Of a stretch of 64,000 nt of DNA, positions 54,986-63,782 are shown one piece after another. The DNA is taken from contig NZ_QXFK01000009.1 of the NCBI RefSeq assembly GCF_003581645.1, positions 38,197-102,196 on the forward strand, in the 5' to 3' direction. The notes under the pieces are model-generated. The model was not told where the DNA came from. It worked only from the letters and a program-made list of their open reading frames with translations, and searched no databases. A program made the position numbers and the translations under genes. The DNA comes from Pelagerythrobacter aerophilus. GTDB taxonomy: Bacteria > Pseudomonadota > Alphaproteobacteria > Sphingomonadales > Sphingomonadaceae. The first letter of the stretch is position 1. Each line of letters begins with the position of its first letter.

Positions 54986-56320
54986 ATGCTCTCAGTTCTG
55001 ACCAATCGCACATATCGTCACCTGTTTCTTGCGCAGGTCATCGCGCTTGTCGGGACGGGGCTGGCGACGGTTGCTCTTGGCTTGCTGGCATATGATCTCG
55101 CCGGTGCTGACGCCGGCGCGGTCCTGGGTACGGCACTGGCTATCAAGATGGTCGCTTATGTCGGCATCGCTCCCCTGGCGGGCGCTTATGCCGACAGATT
55201 ACCCCGCAAGCGCCTGCTTGTAGGAATGGACATCATCCGTGCCTGCGTGGCGCTTCTACTCCCCTTCGTCGATGCGATCTGGCAAATCTATCTGCTCATT
55301 TTCGTGCTGCAGTCGGCATCGGCTGTCTTCACGCCTACCTTCCAGGCCACCATTCCCGACATCCTCCCGGACGAAGAGGAGTACACGAAGGCTCTTTCCC
55401 TGTCCCGACTGGCCTATGATCTCGAAAGCCTCATCAGCCCGGTCCTGGCCGCCGCGCTACTGGTTGTCATAAATTTCCATTGGCTGTTCGCGGGGACGAC
55501 GATCGGTTTTGTGGTCTCTGCCTTGCTGGTAATGAGCGCGGCTTTGCCGTACAGGAAGTCGGTCGTAAAGCGTGTCGAGAGCGTATGGCGCAAGACCACG
55601 CGGGGCATGCGGGTATATCTCAAAACACCCAGGCTTGTCGGCTTGCTGGCGGTAACCCTGGCAGCGGCAGCCGGCAGCGCCATGGTCATCGTCAATACGG
55701 TAGTTATCGTGAAAAACATGGGGCGGACGGAAGGCGACGTTGCGCTGGCGCTGGCGGCTTACGGAGCGGGCTCGATGCTGGCCGCGCTCGCCCTCCCGCG
55801 CATTTTGGCGCGAACTGATGATCGCACGGTCATGATCGCTGGCGGCGGCCTCTTGCTGGTCACGCTGGAAACGATAGGGCTAGGGTTCGGACAGCTGGGC
55901 ACCCAAACGCTCTGGCCGTTTCTGCTCGTCGGCTGGCTGGCGATGGGTATCGGGTATTCGCTTTGCGTCACGCCGAGCGGAAGGTTACTCAAACGCTCGT
56001 CGGCGGAAGAGGACCGCCCGGCACTGTTCGCTGCCCAATTCGCGCTCAGCCATGTTTGCTGGCTCGTGGCATATCCGATGGCCGGACAAATCGGCGCACA
56101 GCTTGGCATGATGCCAGCCTTTCTGGTTCTCGCTGGCCTGGCCGCCACGGGTGTTGGACTTGCCCTGTGGCTTTGGCCCCGCAACGACCCCTCGATGCTG
56201 TTTCATTCGCATCCCGACCTGCCATCCGATCATCCGCATTTGGAAGAGCACGGAGGCAGCAGTCACCAGCATCATTTTGTCATCGACGATCTGCACACTG
56301 GGTGGCCGGGCAAGGTGTGA
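54986..56320 (+). CDS. NreB-like MFS metal exporter with His-rich tail
   Basis: A 444-residue major facilitator with 12 helices; the loop 2 motif GAYADRLPRKRLL is present. The C-terminus carries a His-rich segment HSHPDLPSDHPHLEEHGG then SSHQHHF, as in NreB-type nickel exporters. It is the last gene of the second czc cassette. Substrate nickel or cobalt is inferred from the tail and the HupE-like neighbour. Confidence 0.8.
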   Translation: MLSVLTNRTYRHLFLAQVIALVGTGLATVALGLLAYDLAGADAGAVLGTALAIKMVAYVGIAPLAGAYADRLPRKRLLVGMDIIRACVALLLPFVDAIWQIYLLIFVLQSASAVFTPTFQATIPDILPDEEEYTKALSLSRLAYDLESLISPVLAAALLVVINFHWLFAGTTIGFVVSALLVMSAALPYRKSVVKRVESVWRKTTRGMRVYLKTPRLVGLLAVTLAAAAGSAMVIVNTVVIVKNMGRTEGDVALALAAYGAGSMLAALALPRILARTDDRTVMIAGGGLLLVTLETIGLGFGQLGTQTLWPFLLVGWLAMGIGYSLCVTPSGRLLKRSSAEEDRPALFAAQFALSHVCWLVAYPMAGQIGAQLGMMPAFLVLAGLAATGVGLALWLWPRNDPSMLFHSHPDLPSDHPHLEEHGGSSHQHHFVIDDLHTGWPGKV

Positions 56321-56329
56321 AGCAAGAAA

Positions 56330-56359
56330 GGCGGCCCGTCCCGATTGGGACGGGCCGCC
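56330..56359. terminator. Bidirectional terminator between nreB-like and parB-like genes
   Basis: GGCGGCCCGTCCC (56330-56342), loop GATT, GGGACGGGCCGCC (56347-56359): a perfect 13-base stem. On the minus strand it is followed by TTTCTTGCTT, so it best terminates the parB-like gene; it also lies just after the NreB-like stop on the plus strand. Confidence 0.7.
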
Positions 56360-56389
56360 CGCCGAGTGACCTGGACCTGTCAGGAGGGG

Positions 56390-58381
56390 TCAGGCAGCCT
56401 GCTCGGCAATCTCGTCAGTTGCGTCGTCCCTGACCGTTTCGTCGGCTTCGTCATCAATCAACACATCTTCCTCGAGATCGGCTGGAACGTCAGCATCGGT
56501 GAACCGCATTATCGAAGGAACCCAGGCCTGTGCCCGTTCCTTGACCTCAGCTTCGCCGATGAAGTTGCCGGAGAAGATACGTTCGGCAGCGCTCGCCAGC
56601 TCTGCTTTCTTCGAGGCAGCGTAGCGACTGACCAGTTCGGGACCACCGGCGGCATCGAGCGCTTCGAGCGTGCGGGCCTTGGCCACCCTGTCGAAGTAAT
56701 TCGCCGCCGTGGGACGCCACCAATGCGCGGTCTCGATTTCGAGGAGCGAGCCGAGCGCCTCGTGCAGTGGCACCGAGCGTTCGCCTTCGCAGGCAAGGCT
56801 CGCGACAAGCGTGCGAGAGACCACATGGCCAAGCCAAGCCGAGCGCGCCTCGTCAGACAGTGCCCGGAACCTCGCAAACCGCTCGACGTCGTTTTCGCCA
56901 GCACGCCAGCTTTCATCGAGGGACCCGGTAAACTCCGCCAGAGCAGCGCTCGCCGGCGCATCCTTGGCTTCGAACCCGGCAACCGGGCCGGAAGCAACCG
57001 AGCCGACCAGCGTCGACGCTTTCTTGGCGCGCCAATCATGCCCATCAGCATCGGCGAGCGTGAAGACCATGAAGTCAAGCGCCAGTGCGGGATCGTTCGC
57101 GAGATGGATTGCCAGGATGTCGCGGCGCTGCATTGCGAGCTCGTCGAGAAGACGCTGCGACAGCGCGCTCCCCTTGGTCTTCACCGCTCCGCTTTCCTCG
57201 ATGGCCTCGACCACACCTTCGTCGGCGACGACTTCGGTCTCGGTGTAAAACTGCGGGACCAGTGTCGGCTCGCCATTGCGCGAGAGGACGAGGAAGGCAC
57301 CGGCCTCCTGTTTCAGTTCGTCGGCAAGCACAGGGGGACGATCATTGATCGCGCGCATGGCGCGGTCGATGACGACGAGTTCCTGTTCTGCCTTGGCGAC
57401 CTGGTCCTCATCGCTGTCCTCGTCTTCGAGCACGGCGGCGACGCGGTCGTAGTCGGCCTCGAGCTCGCCGAGCTCCTGCACTTCCCGGTCGGTCATTGGC
57501 GCAGGCTCGCAGGGCAAGCGATTGAGGCCGTCGACAAGGTCATGACTGACATAGGTGCCAAGCGTCGGCCGAACCCAGGCAAGGCCATATTCGATCGCGA
57601 CCTTTTCTGCGGCTTCTTCCATGGCCTTGTGTGCGAGGTCCTCGAGCAGCGCGACATCGATCCAGCTTTCGCTGGCATCGTCGTCGAACAGTTCGCGTTC
57701 GATCCGGCCACCCGCAGTGAGGTAGGCATCGCGTCCGACGAGAACCGCTCGCGGATCGGAGCCACGAACAGTTGCGTCGAGCACCATGCGGCGGATCGTG
57801 TCAGGCGTGATCTGGTACCAGGCGTCCTGCAGCTCGGCATAGACATGCGCTTGGCGCTCCACGTCGGAGATCGCGCCGTAGGCTTTGGCCATGTCGAGCG
57901 TAATCGTGCCTTCGGCGAGCGCTTCGAAGACGCAGGGTGCGAGACTTGCTAAGCGCAGACGCCCTTCGACGAATCGGACGGTGAGGCCGAAGCGGCGCGC
58001 CACGTCTTCGGTGGTAGCGCCTGCCTCGATGATCGCCGCGAAAGCCTGCGCTTCGTCGGCCGGGTTCATCGCGAGACGCTGGAAGTTCTCGGCAAGGCTG
58101 GCCTCGCGAACTTCGCTTTCCTCGCCTTCGATGACGAGGCAGGTGACCTCATGGCTTTCGGACAAGGGGCCCTCTTCGGCCAGTGCCTGCAGCGCGGCGA
58201 GACGCCGGCCGCCGGCCTCGACCTCGAACTTGCCGCGCTTTCCTTTGCGCACGACGAGGTTCTGCAGCAGACCGCGCGCACCAATGTCTGCCCGCAGCTG
58301 GAGGTCAGCCAGCACATCGCTCGACTTGCGAACGTTGCGCGGGCTCGGGACGAGCTTCTTCAAGGGAATCGACTGGATCAT
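56390..58381 (-). CDS. Large ParB-like nuclease-domain plasmid protein
   Basis: A 663-residue protein. The ParB N-terminal domain opens with IPLKKLVPSPRNVRK and has VEAGGRRLAALQAL and SLAENFQRLAMNPADEAQAF; a helix-turn-helix follows (TTEDVARRFGLTVRFVEGRL). The remaining 400 residues are an alpha-helical extension with an acidic tail, absent from chromosomal ParB and typical of plasmid paralogues. No parA is adjacent, so a role in gene regulation or DNA processing may be more likely than segregation. The ATG at 58381 follows ATCAGGAGA. Confidence 0.82.
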   Translation of the reverse strand: MIQSIPLKKLVPSPRNVRKSSDVLADLQLRADIGARGLLQNLVVRKGKRGKFEVEAGGRRLAALQALAEEGPLSESHEVTCLVIEGEESEVREASLAENFQRLAMNPADEAQAFAAIIEAGATTEDVARRFGLTVRFVEGRLRLASLAPCVFEALAEGTITLDMAKAYGAISDVERQAHVYAELQDAWYQITPDTIRRMVLDATVRGSDPRAVLVGRDAYLTAGGRIERELFDDDASESWIDVALLEDLAHKAMEEAAEKVAIEYGLAWVRPTLGTYVSHDLVDGLNRLPCEPAPMTDREVQELGELEADYDRVAAVLEDEDSDEDQVAKAEQELVVIDRAMRAINDRPPVLADELKQEAGAFLVLSRNGEPTLVPQFYTETEVVADEGVVEAIEESGAVKTKGSALSQRLLDELAMQRRDILAIHLANDPALALDFMVFTLADADGHDWRAKKASTLVGSVASGPVAGFEAKDAPASAALAEFTGSLDESWRAGENDVERFARFRALSDEARSAWLGHVVSRTLVASLACEGERSVPLHEALGSLLEIETAHWWRPTAANYFDRVAKARTLEALDAAGGPELVSRYAASKKAELASAAERIFSGNFIGEAEVKERAQAWVPSIMRFTDADVPADLEEDVLIDDEADETVRDDATDEIAEQAA

Positions 58382-58754
58382 GGGTGTTCTCCTGATGGAA
58401 TGAAGGCGCAGGTGAGGATCACGAGGCCCACAAGCCCAAAGGGCTCCCTCCACTCTCTTCAATGGCTGTGGCGACCATCTATACGACCGGGATGGGGCGA
58501 TCAGGGATCGGCTGAGATCCGTCCATGAGAGCAGTTGTTCTCGATGCGCGAACTCATCCGCAGGCCAGTCAGCACCGGGCACAGGCAGATTAGTCGCCCG
58601 GACTTAAGGAAGGACGTGATCAGGCTCTGACGCTACGCGACACGGGAACTTGTCGATTCATTCAGTCACACGGAGGGGAGGAGAGGAAGGGAAACTAGGG
58701 CGCAATCGGAGGCAGCGCTCAGATTCATTCGGACCCTGACCTCTTTGGCGGAGC
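58382..58754. other. Leader region of the parB-like gene
   Basis: This 373-base gap contains the purine-rich leader element of the ParB-like gene (58443-58460) and a separate plus-strand polypurine run (58672-58695, GGAGGGGAGGAGAGGAAGGG). No convincing gene or terminator is visible. Confidence 0.4.
58443..58460 (-). promoter_or_regulatory. Purine-rich leader element of parB-like gene
   Basis: On the minus strand GAAGAGAGTGGAGGGAGC, 62 bases before the ATG, followed by a small hairpin (GCCC/GGGC) and the ATCAGGAGA ribosome site. Matches the elements before ardC and the strawberry-notch-like gene. Confidence 0.45.
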
Positions 58755-59120
58755 CTATGCCTGTCCGCTGCTGAGCAAGCGCTCTTCGAGAAGCGTCCGA
58801 AAATCCCGACGCGCATCAGCAATTACGAACACGGTCACCTGACCGGGTGCTGGCTCAGGCTGATACCCGTAGATGATGCGGAACGGAAAGCGCGACAATT
58901 GCCGAAAGTCGGTGATCCCGAGAGCCTCAAGTTCCGGTGGAACCGGTCCTTTCTCAGGATTGTTCACAAGGGAGCCGATAGACGCGACAAGGTCATCGAG
59001 CAGTGCGTCCGCACCATCGTCGCCATCCGGCCCGCGCTGCGTCAGGCGGCGCTGCCAGATACCCACCAGATCGCGCTCCGCACCGGAGGTGATCTCGATC
59101 GCTACAGCGGCCGCCATCAT
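58755..59120 (-). CDS. ParE/RelE-family toxin
   Basis: A 121-residue toxin: AVAIEITSGAERDLVGIWQR, central helix LLDDLVASIGSLVNNPEKG, strand FRQLSRFPFRIIYGYQPE and C-terminal VFVIADARRDFRTLLEERL. The fold and the Arg-Tyr pair (FRIIY) fit ParE/RelE toxins acting on gyrase or ribosomes. The start directly abuts the antitoxin stop (TGAATG), so the pair is co-translated. Confidence 0.85.
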   Translation of the reverse strand: MMAAAVAIEITSGAERDLVGIWQRRLTQRGPDGDDGADALLDDLVASIGSLVNNPEKGPVPPELEALGITDFRQLSRFPFRIIYGYQPEPAPGQVTVFVIADARRDFRTLLEERLLSSGQA

Positions 59121-59390
59121 TCAGTTTGACTTACCTCGTACGCGATCCGCGAGGCCTGCCACCGGGCGGGTCCGACCGGCGGCAACATCGGCCTGTCCGA
59201 GCGCCAGAAGTTTAAGCAGAGCGAGCGTTTCTTGTGCGCGCTCGTAGCTGGCGACATCCTGCAGAACTGCCTTGGCTTCGCCATTCTGCGTGATGACCAT
59301 TGGCCCGGCGCCATCTCCAATCTCCCGGATAATTTCTGCACTGTGGGCCTTCAGATAGCTGATCGGTTTGATGCGCTGGTCCAGTTTCAT
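59121..59390 (-). CDS. Phd/YefM-family antitoxin
   Basis: An 89-residue antitoxin with the Phd/YefM N-terminal DNA-binding fold: IKPISYLKAHSAEIIREIG, then GPMVITQNGEAKAVLQDVASYER. The C-terminal half would wrap the toxin. The ATG at 59390 follows AAGG. A short inverted repeat GGTCT-CCATAT-AGACC (59413-59428) upstream is a likely autoregulatory operator. Confidence 0.85.
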   Translation of the reverse strand: MKLDQRIKPISYLKAHSAEIIREIGDGAGPMVITQNGEAKAVLQDVASYERAQETLALLKLLALGQADVAAGRTRPVAGLADRVRGKSN

Positions 59391-59412
59391 AGAACACCTT
59401 AGGACTGAATTT

Positions 59413-59428
59413 GGTCTCCATATAGACC
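59413..59428. promoter_or_regulatory. Candidate operator of toxin-antitoxin pair
   Basis: GGTCT (59413-59417) and AGACC (59424-59428) flank CCATAT, 23 bases upstream of the antitoxin ATG. Phd/YefM antitoxins repress their own promoter at such palindromes. The site lies just downstream of the stop of the large helicase gene. Confidence 0.4.
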
Positions 59429-59449
59429 CGATTTGGGCAAATGAGAAGT

Positions 59450-62400
59450 TCAAGACTTGATTGCGATGCTTTGGAGGGTCTCGCTTGCTCTCGGCGTCGG
59501 GACAAACAGCCGCGTGCGGTAGCGAATGATCTCGGTGAAGCAGCCCTTGTTCTTGTACCAGTCGAGGCGATCCGGCGAGAATCCGGTCAGTTCAAGGCGC
59601 TGTTCGCCGCCAACCAGCGAACGCTTCACTGTGAGTGGATCGTGGCTTGCGAGGCCCAACGGTTTGCCGCTGGCGAGGACGAGATCGCCGATCTGGTCCG
59701 GCGCCGGACCGGTAACTCCGGAGAGGCCAAAGGTCTCAGCGATCGCAGCGAGATCGATATCGAGCACTTCGCGGCCGATGATCGACTGACCGTCCTCGGC
59801 AACGAGCCGGGTGACGCGGACATGATCGCCCGGCAGACGTTTCCACACCGGGAGCAGCAGCCCGGTGGCGAGATGCACGCGCTCGGTCACCGGTGACTTG
59901 GCCGCTCGCTCTTCCTCGGCACGCCAGGCCCTCGTGAATGCGGTGACGCCAATTTCTTCCCAGTGGCTTTCAGCGAGTGCCTCGATTGTCCAGTTCGCGG
60001 AGTTGAGCGGGCGCAGAAGGCGTCGGCGTTCGATCACGGCCCCGTCGTCGGTGATGAGACGGCGGGTCGGAACCGACAGCGCGACCTTGCCCGAGCGCGC
60101 ATTGCGCATCGGGATCGCGTGCGAACTGCCAATCTCGTGCATCCGCACTAGGCGCTTCAATCGCAGAGGCCGAAGGTGCCTCGTCACTTCGAGCGAGACG
60201 AGACGGGTCTCGGCACCGATCACAGGGTCTGTGCGCAGGAGTTCATCGGCGAGCACCGTGAAGCGATCGACCCTCACGGTTTCCAGTCCCTGATCAAGCG
60301 TTCCGGCTTCACGCGCAGCTTCGATCCGCGCTTCGACGAGACCAAGGTATTCGTCGAATATGGCGTTCTGGAGCGCGATCGGCAGCGCGAGAATGCGGTT
60401 GAGCCAGCGTTGGATCGTGGGGAGATTATCGGTCAATCCGCCATCGGGGCTTTCAAGTCGGAGGCCGGTCCGCTCGACGAAATTGCCGAAGCTCGTGGCC
60501 TCGAGCTTGCCGTCATAGAGCAGCTGGAACCAGCGGCTGAGCGCTTCGCGCGCGTAGTCGCTTTCGAGATTGTCGGCCGGGTCGAACAGGTTCTGTCCGC
60601 CGGTCTGGCGCTGGCCGCGCGTCAGCGCGCCCAATGCGTCGAGCCTTCGCGCAATGGTCGAGATGAACCGGCGCTCGCCCTTCACGTCGGTGGTTACCGG
60701 CCGGAACAGCGGGGCCGAGGCCTGGTTGGTGCGGTTGGTACGGCCGAGACCCTGGATGGCGTTGTCGGCGCGCCAGCCCGGCTCGAGCAGAAAATGGACC
60801 CGGCGCTGCTGGTTCCGGCAGCCAAGGTCGGCATGGTAGGATCGCCCCGTGCCGCCCGCATCCGAGAAGACCAGGATACGTTTGGTCCCTTCCATGAAGC
60901 TCTGCGCTTCGGCGACATTGGCACTGGGACTACGCCGTTCGAGACGTTGTTGACCATCGCGGCCCGATACCAGCCTGCGGGTCCGGCCCGTAACCTCGGC
61001 GACGGCCTCGGTCCCGAAATGCTCGATGATCGCGTCTAGCGCAGTGGCGATGGGCGGCAGCGCACAGAGCTGCTCGATCAGCGCGTCGCGCGCGGCGATG
61101 GCGCGCGGGCAGAAAACGGGATTGCCCTCCTCGTCACTCATCGCCTCGGAGCGAAGATTGCCATCGTCGTCGGCGAAGACCTGCATCAATCGCACCGGAA
61201 AGCTCTTGGCGAGGTAGTCGATGACATACTCGCGCGGGGACAGATCGATATCGAGCGCTTCGCGTTCTTCCACGCTAAGGTCGGCAAGGCGCCGGTCGAG
61301 CATGGCCTCGGCGGTCGAGACCAGCTGCACGACAACCGAATGATCTTCGCCAAGCGCCGCGTCCATCGCGGGGATGAGGCTCGGCAGTTTCATCGAGAGC
61401 AGGAGCTGGGCAAAGAAGCGCTGCTTGGTGCCTTCGAAAATCGACAGCGCCGCAGCCTTGGCGTTCCGATTGAGCGTATCGCCGCTGTCCTCGTCGACCA
61501 CGCGGGTTGCTTCGAGCGCAGCTTCGAGGTTGCGGTGAATGATTGCCCAAGCATCGGCATAGGCATCGTAGATCCGCACCTGTGCTTCGGTCAGGCTGTG
61601 TTCGAGGATTTCGTGCTCGACCCCGGCGAAGGACAACGCACGGGCGAGATAGAGGCCCTGGGCCTTGAGGTCGCGGGCGACAAGCTCCATCGCCGCGACG
61701 CCGCCGGCGCGAATTTCGGTCATGAACGCTTCGTGGGTCGGAAAGGCGGTCTCCGGTCCCCAGAGGCCAAGCCGTGAGGTGTAACCGAGGTTGGCTATAT
61801 CCGAGGCGCCAGTGGCGGACGCGTAGAGCACGCGGGCGCGCGGGAGATGGTTCTGCAGCCTTAGGCCAGCCATGCCCTGTTCGGAGCCCTTGACCTTACC
61901 GCGGGTTGAAGAGCCCCCAAGCGCATTGGCCATGGCGTGGGCTTCGTCGAAAGCTATCACGCCGTCGAAATCCTCGCCCGCCCAGGCAAGGATCTGGTCG
62001 AGCCGCGTATCCTCGGCGCGGCCCGAGCGCAGCGTCGGATAGGTGACGAAGAGAATGCCTTCGGACATCGTTACGGGCTGGCCGAGTTTCCAGCGCGAGA
62101 GCGGCTGGAGATCGAGCGGCAGCCCGCCAAGCGCTTCCCAGTCGCGGCGTGCATCTTCGAGCAGCGCCTCGTTCTTGGTGATCCAGACATGTCGGCGCTC
62201 GATTGCGAGCCAGCGATCCATGATGACCGCGGCGATCTGCCGTCCTTTGCCCGCTCCGGTTCCGTCGCCGAGGAAGAAGCCTTGGCGGTAGGAGTGTCCG
62301 TCCTCGGAGAGTTCCAGCGAGGTGCCTTCCTGGCTCACCTTGAACTGACCCGGAAGATCGCGCGCAAATGCCTGGGCAGCGTAGACCAGTGTCTCGCATT

Positions 62401-63703
62401 GCGCTTCGGACAGCAGGCCATCGGCCTGCCAACCTGCGGGAAGGCGCGGGCAAACATCGGGCTGCGGTGCCGCGACCGAACCCATGGCGACCGATTCCAC
62501 GAGCGGGGTGGGATGGACCGGAGCATCTTCGAAGGCGATGCGGCTGGGCCGGTAAGGCAGGTAGATGCCTGCCTGTTCGGGCACAGGCGCGGGGTCGGCG
62601 AGGACCGAATAGGCAAGGTCGATCGCATTCGCCGTCGCTGCTGGTGTCGCGGCGAACGGCGCCACCGGCCGCACCGGCCCGCTTTGGGCCGAAGTCTTGC
62701 CAACGAGGCGCACTGGCTTGCCGAGAGGCAGGCGATGGATGTTGGCGGAGGTCTGTACGCGTGGCGGAAGCGCAGTGATAAGCTCGTGGAGCGAGATGAG
62801 GTCGGCAGTATCTCCGGTGATCGCAGGCGAGGACGCAGTCGGCGTCTTGTCGAACACAACCAGGCGAACAGCGATCCCCGTCCCTGTCCGGCGAAACATC
62901 TTCTGTAGCCGGACATCGAGGAGCAGCGACACTTCGTCCTGTTCCTTGGCGAAGGTGGAGGCGTCGAAGCCTTCAGGCATAATAGCGACGATCCTCGCCC
63001 GATTAGCAGCGGCCCGAATTGCACCGCGTAGGTGACGCATAGCGGTCTCACCGTCCTTGCCGCGTTCCAGGCTGTGAGCGAACGGCGGGTTCATCAGCAC
63101 GGCAGACGGAACAGGGCCGCGAAGCAAGTCGGCGATGAGTTCCCCGTCATGCGCAGTGATGGTGGCCGTGGGGAAGACGTGGGCCAGACCGTCTCGTCTT
63201 GCCGGATCGATCTCGTTGAGAAGTAGCGAAGCGTTCTGGAGGGAACCCCAGAGAGCAAGGGCACCATTGCCTGCGGACGGTTCGAGGAGCGTATCTCGCG
63301 AAGAGACAGCTGCGGCCTTCGCCATAAGCCAGGCCAGCATCGGCGGGGTCGAGAACTGCTGGAGATCAACCTGCGCTTCGCTGCGAACATGCCGCGGCGG
63401 CAAGGCTGCTTCGAGCCAGTCGAACCGCGCTTCGGCTTCGTGTACATTCGTCGCCAGATCGATGCGTGAGGAGTCTCGAAGCCAGAGCAGCGCGCCGATC
63501 TCGACCGCGCTGTTGTAATCGTCGATCGTCCAGGCACCTCCCCAGTCCAGAACACCGGTCTCTTCGGCGAACAGCCCGGAAATGTCGGTACGGGTAAGAT
63601 GACGTCCCGAAGCAAGAAGCGCGGCAACTCGGGTGCCGATGGCATAGGCCAAGGGCATGGACGGCAACTGCTCGCCAGCGGGAAACAGGTCTGATTGAAA
63701 CAT
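59450..63703 (-). CDS. Strawberry-notch-like helicase fused to an adenine methylase domain
   Basis: A 1417-residue protein. The N-terminal third carries a SAM methyltransferase domain: LEPSAGNGALALWGS (about 140) and catalytic VLMNPPFAHS (NPPF near 205), an N6-adenine-type motif. The middle contains the strawberry-notch helicase core: GDGTGAGKGRQIAAVIMDR as Walker A (about 480), VIAFDEAHAMANA as DEAH, then FSDAGGTGRSYHADL and DNAIQGLGRTNRTNQ (motif VI). Such proteins are encoded on many alphaproteobacterial plasmids, where they may protect or remodel plasmid DNA. The ATG at 63703 follows CAGGAGGAC. It is followed by the toxin-antitoxin pair. Confidence 0.83.
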   Translation of the reverse strand: MFQSDLFPAGEQLPSMPLAYAIGTRVAALLASGRHLTRTDISGLFAEETGVLDWGGAWTIDDYNSAVEIGALLWLRDSSRIDLATNVHEAEARFDWLEAALPPRHVRSEAQVDLQQFSTPPMLAWLMAKAAAVSSRDTLLEPSAGNGALALWGSLQNASLLLNEIDPARRDGLAHVFPTATITAHDGELIADLLRGPVPSAVLMNPPFAHSLERGKDGETAMRHLRGAIRAAANRARIVAIMPEGFDASTFAKEQDEVSLLLDVRLQKMFRRTGTGIAVRLVVFDKTPTASSPAITGDTADLISLHELITALPPRVQTSANIHRLPLGKPVRLVGKTSAQSGPVRPVAPFAATPAATANAIDLAYSVLADPAPVPEQAGIYLPYRPSRIAFEDAPVHPTPLVESVAMGSVAAPQPDVCPRLPAGWQADGLLSEAQCETLVYAAQAFARDLPGQFKVSQEGTSLELSEDGHSYRQGFFLGDGTGAGKGRQIAAVIMDRWLAIERRHVWITKNEALLEDARRDWEALGGLPLDLQPLSRWKLGQPVTMSEGILFVTYPTLRSGRAEDTRLDQILAWAGEDFDGVIAFDEAHAMANALGGSSTRGKVKGSEQGMAGLRLQNHLPRARVLYASATGASDIANLGYTSRLGLWGPETAFPTHEAFMTEIRAGGVAAMELVARDLKAQGLYLARALSFAGVEHEILEHSLTEAQVRIYDAYADAWAIIHRNLEAALEATRVVDEDSGDTLNRNAKAAALSIFEGTKQRFFAQLLLSMKLPSLIPAMDAALGEDHSVVVQLVSTAEAMLDRRLADLSVEEREALDIDLSPREYVIDYLAKSFPVRLMQVFADDDGNLRSEAMSDEEGNPVFCPRAIAARDALIEQLCALPPIATALDAIIEHFGTEAVAEVTGRTRRLVSGRDGQQRLERRSPSANVAEAQSFMEGTKRILVFSDAGGTGRSYHADLGCRNQQRRVHFLLEPGWRADNAIQGLGRTNRTNQASAPLFRPVTTDVKGERRFISTIARRLDALGALTRGQRQTGGQNLFDPADNLESDYAREALSRWFQLLYDGKLEATSFGNFVERTGLRLESPDGGLTDNLPTIQRWLNRILALPIALQNAIFDEYLGLVEARIEAAREAGTLDQGLETVRVDRFTVLADELLRTDPVIGAETRLVSLEVTRHLRPLRLKRLVRMHEIGSSHAIPMRNARSGKVALSVPTRRLITDDGAVIERRRLLRPLNSANWTIEALAESHWEEIGVTAFTRAWRAEEERAAKSPVTERVHLATGLLLPVWKRLPGDHVRVTRLVAEDGQSIIGREVLDIDLAAIAETFGLSGVTGPAPDQIGDLVLASGKPLGLASHDPLTVKRSLVGGEQRLELTGFSPDRLDWYKNKGCFTEIIRYRTRLFVPTPRASETLQSIAIKS

Positions 63704-63765
63704 GGCAATTCGTCCTCCTGATGAAGGCATCGGGACACGCCCTCTGCCGGATCAGGAATTCGAGA

Positions 63766-63782
63766 AGCTCTCTCTCCTCTAC
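63766..63782 (-). promoter_or_regulatory. Purine-rich leader element of strawberry-notch-like gene
   Basis: On the minus strand GTAGAGGAGAGAGAGCT, 63 bases before the ATG at 63703 and overlapping the stop of the Toprim gene. Followed by ATCAGGAGGAC as ribosome site. Third member of the set with 47339 and 58443. Confidence 0.4.

Noticed and set aside
56345..57952. 535-codon plus-strand open frame opposite the parB-like gene
   Set aside because: Composition is that of a shadow frame; the minus strand has clear ParB motifs and a ribosome site.
58590..58620. Lone CTTAAG near 58602 as a ninth regulon site
   Set aside because: There is no second half-site at five-base spacing.
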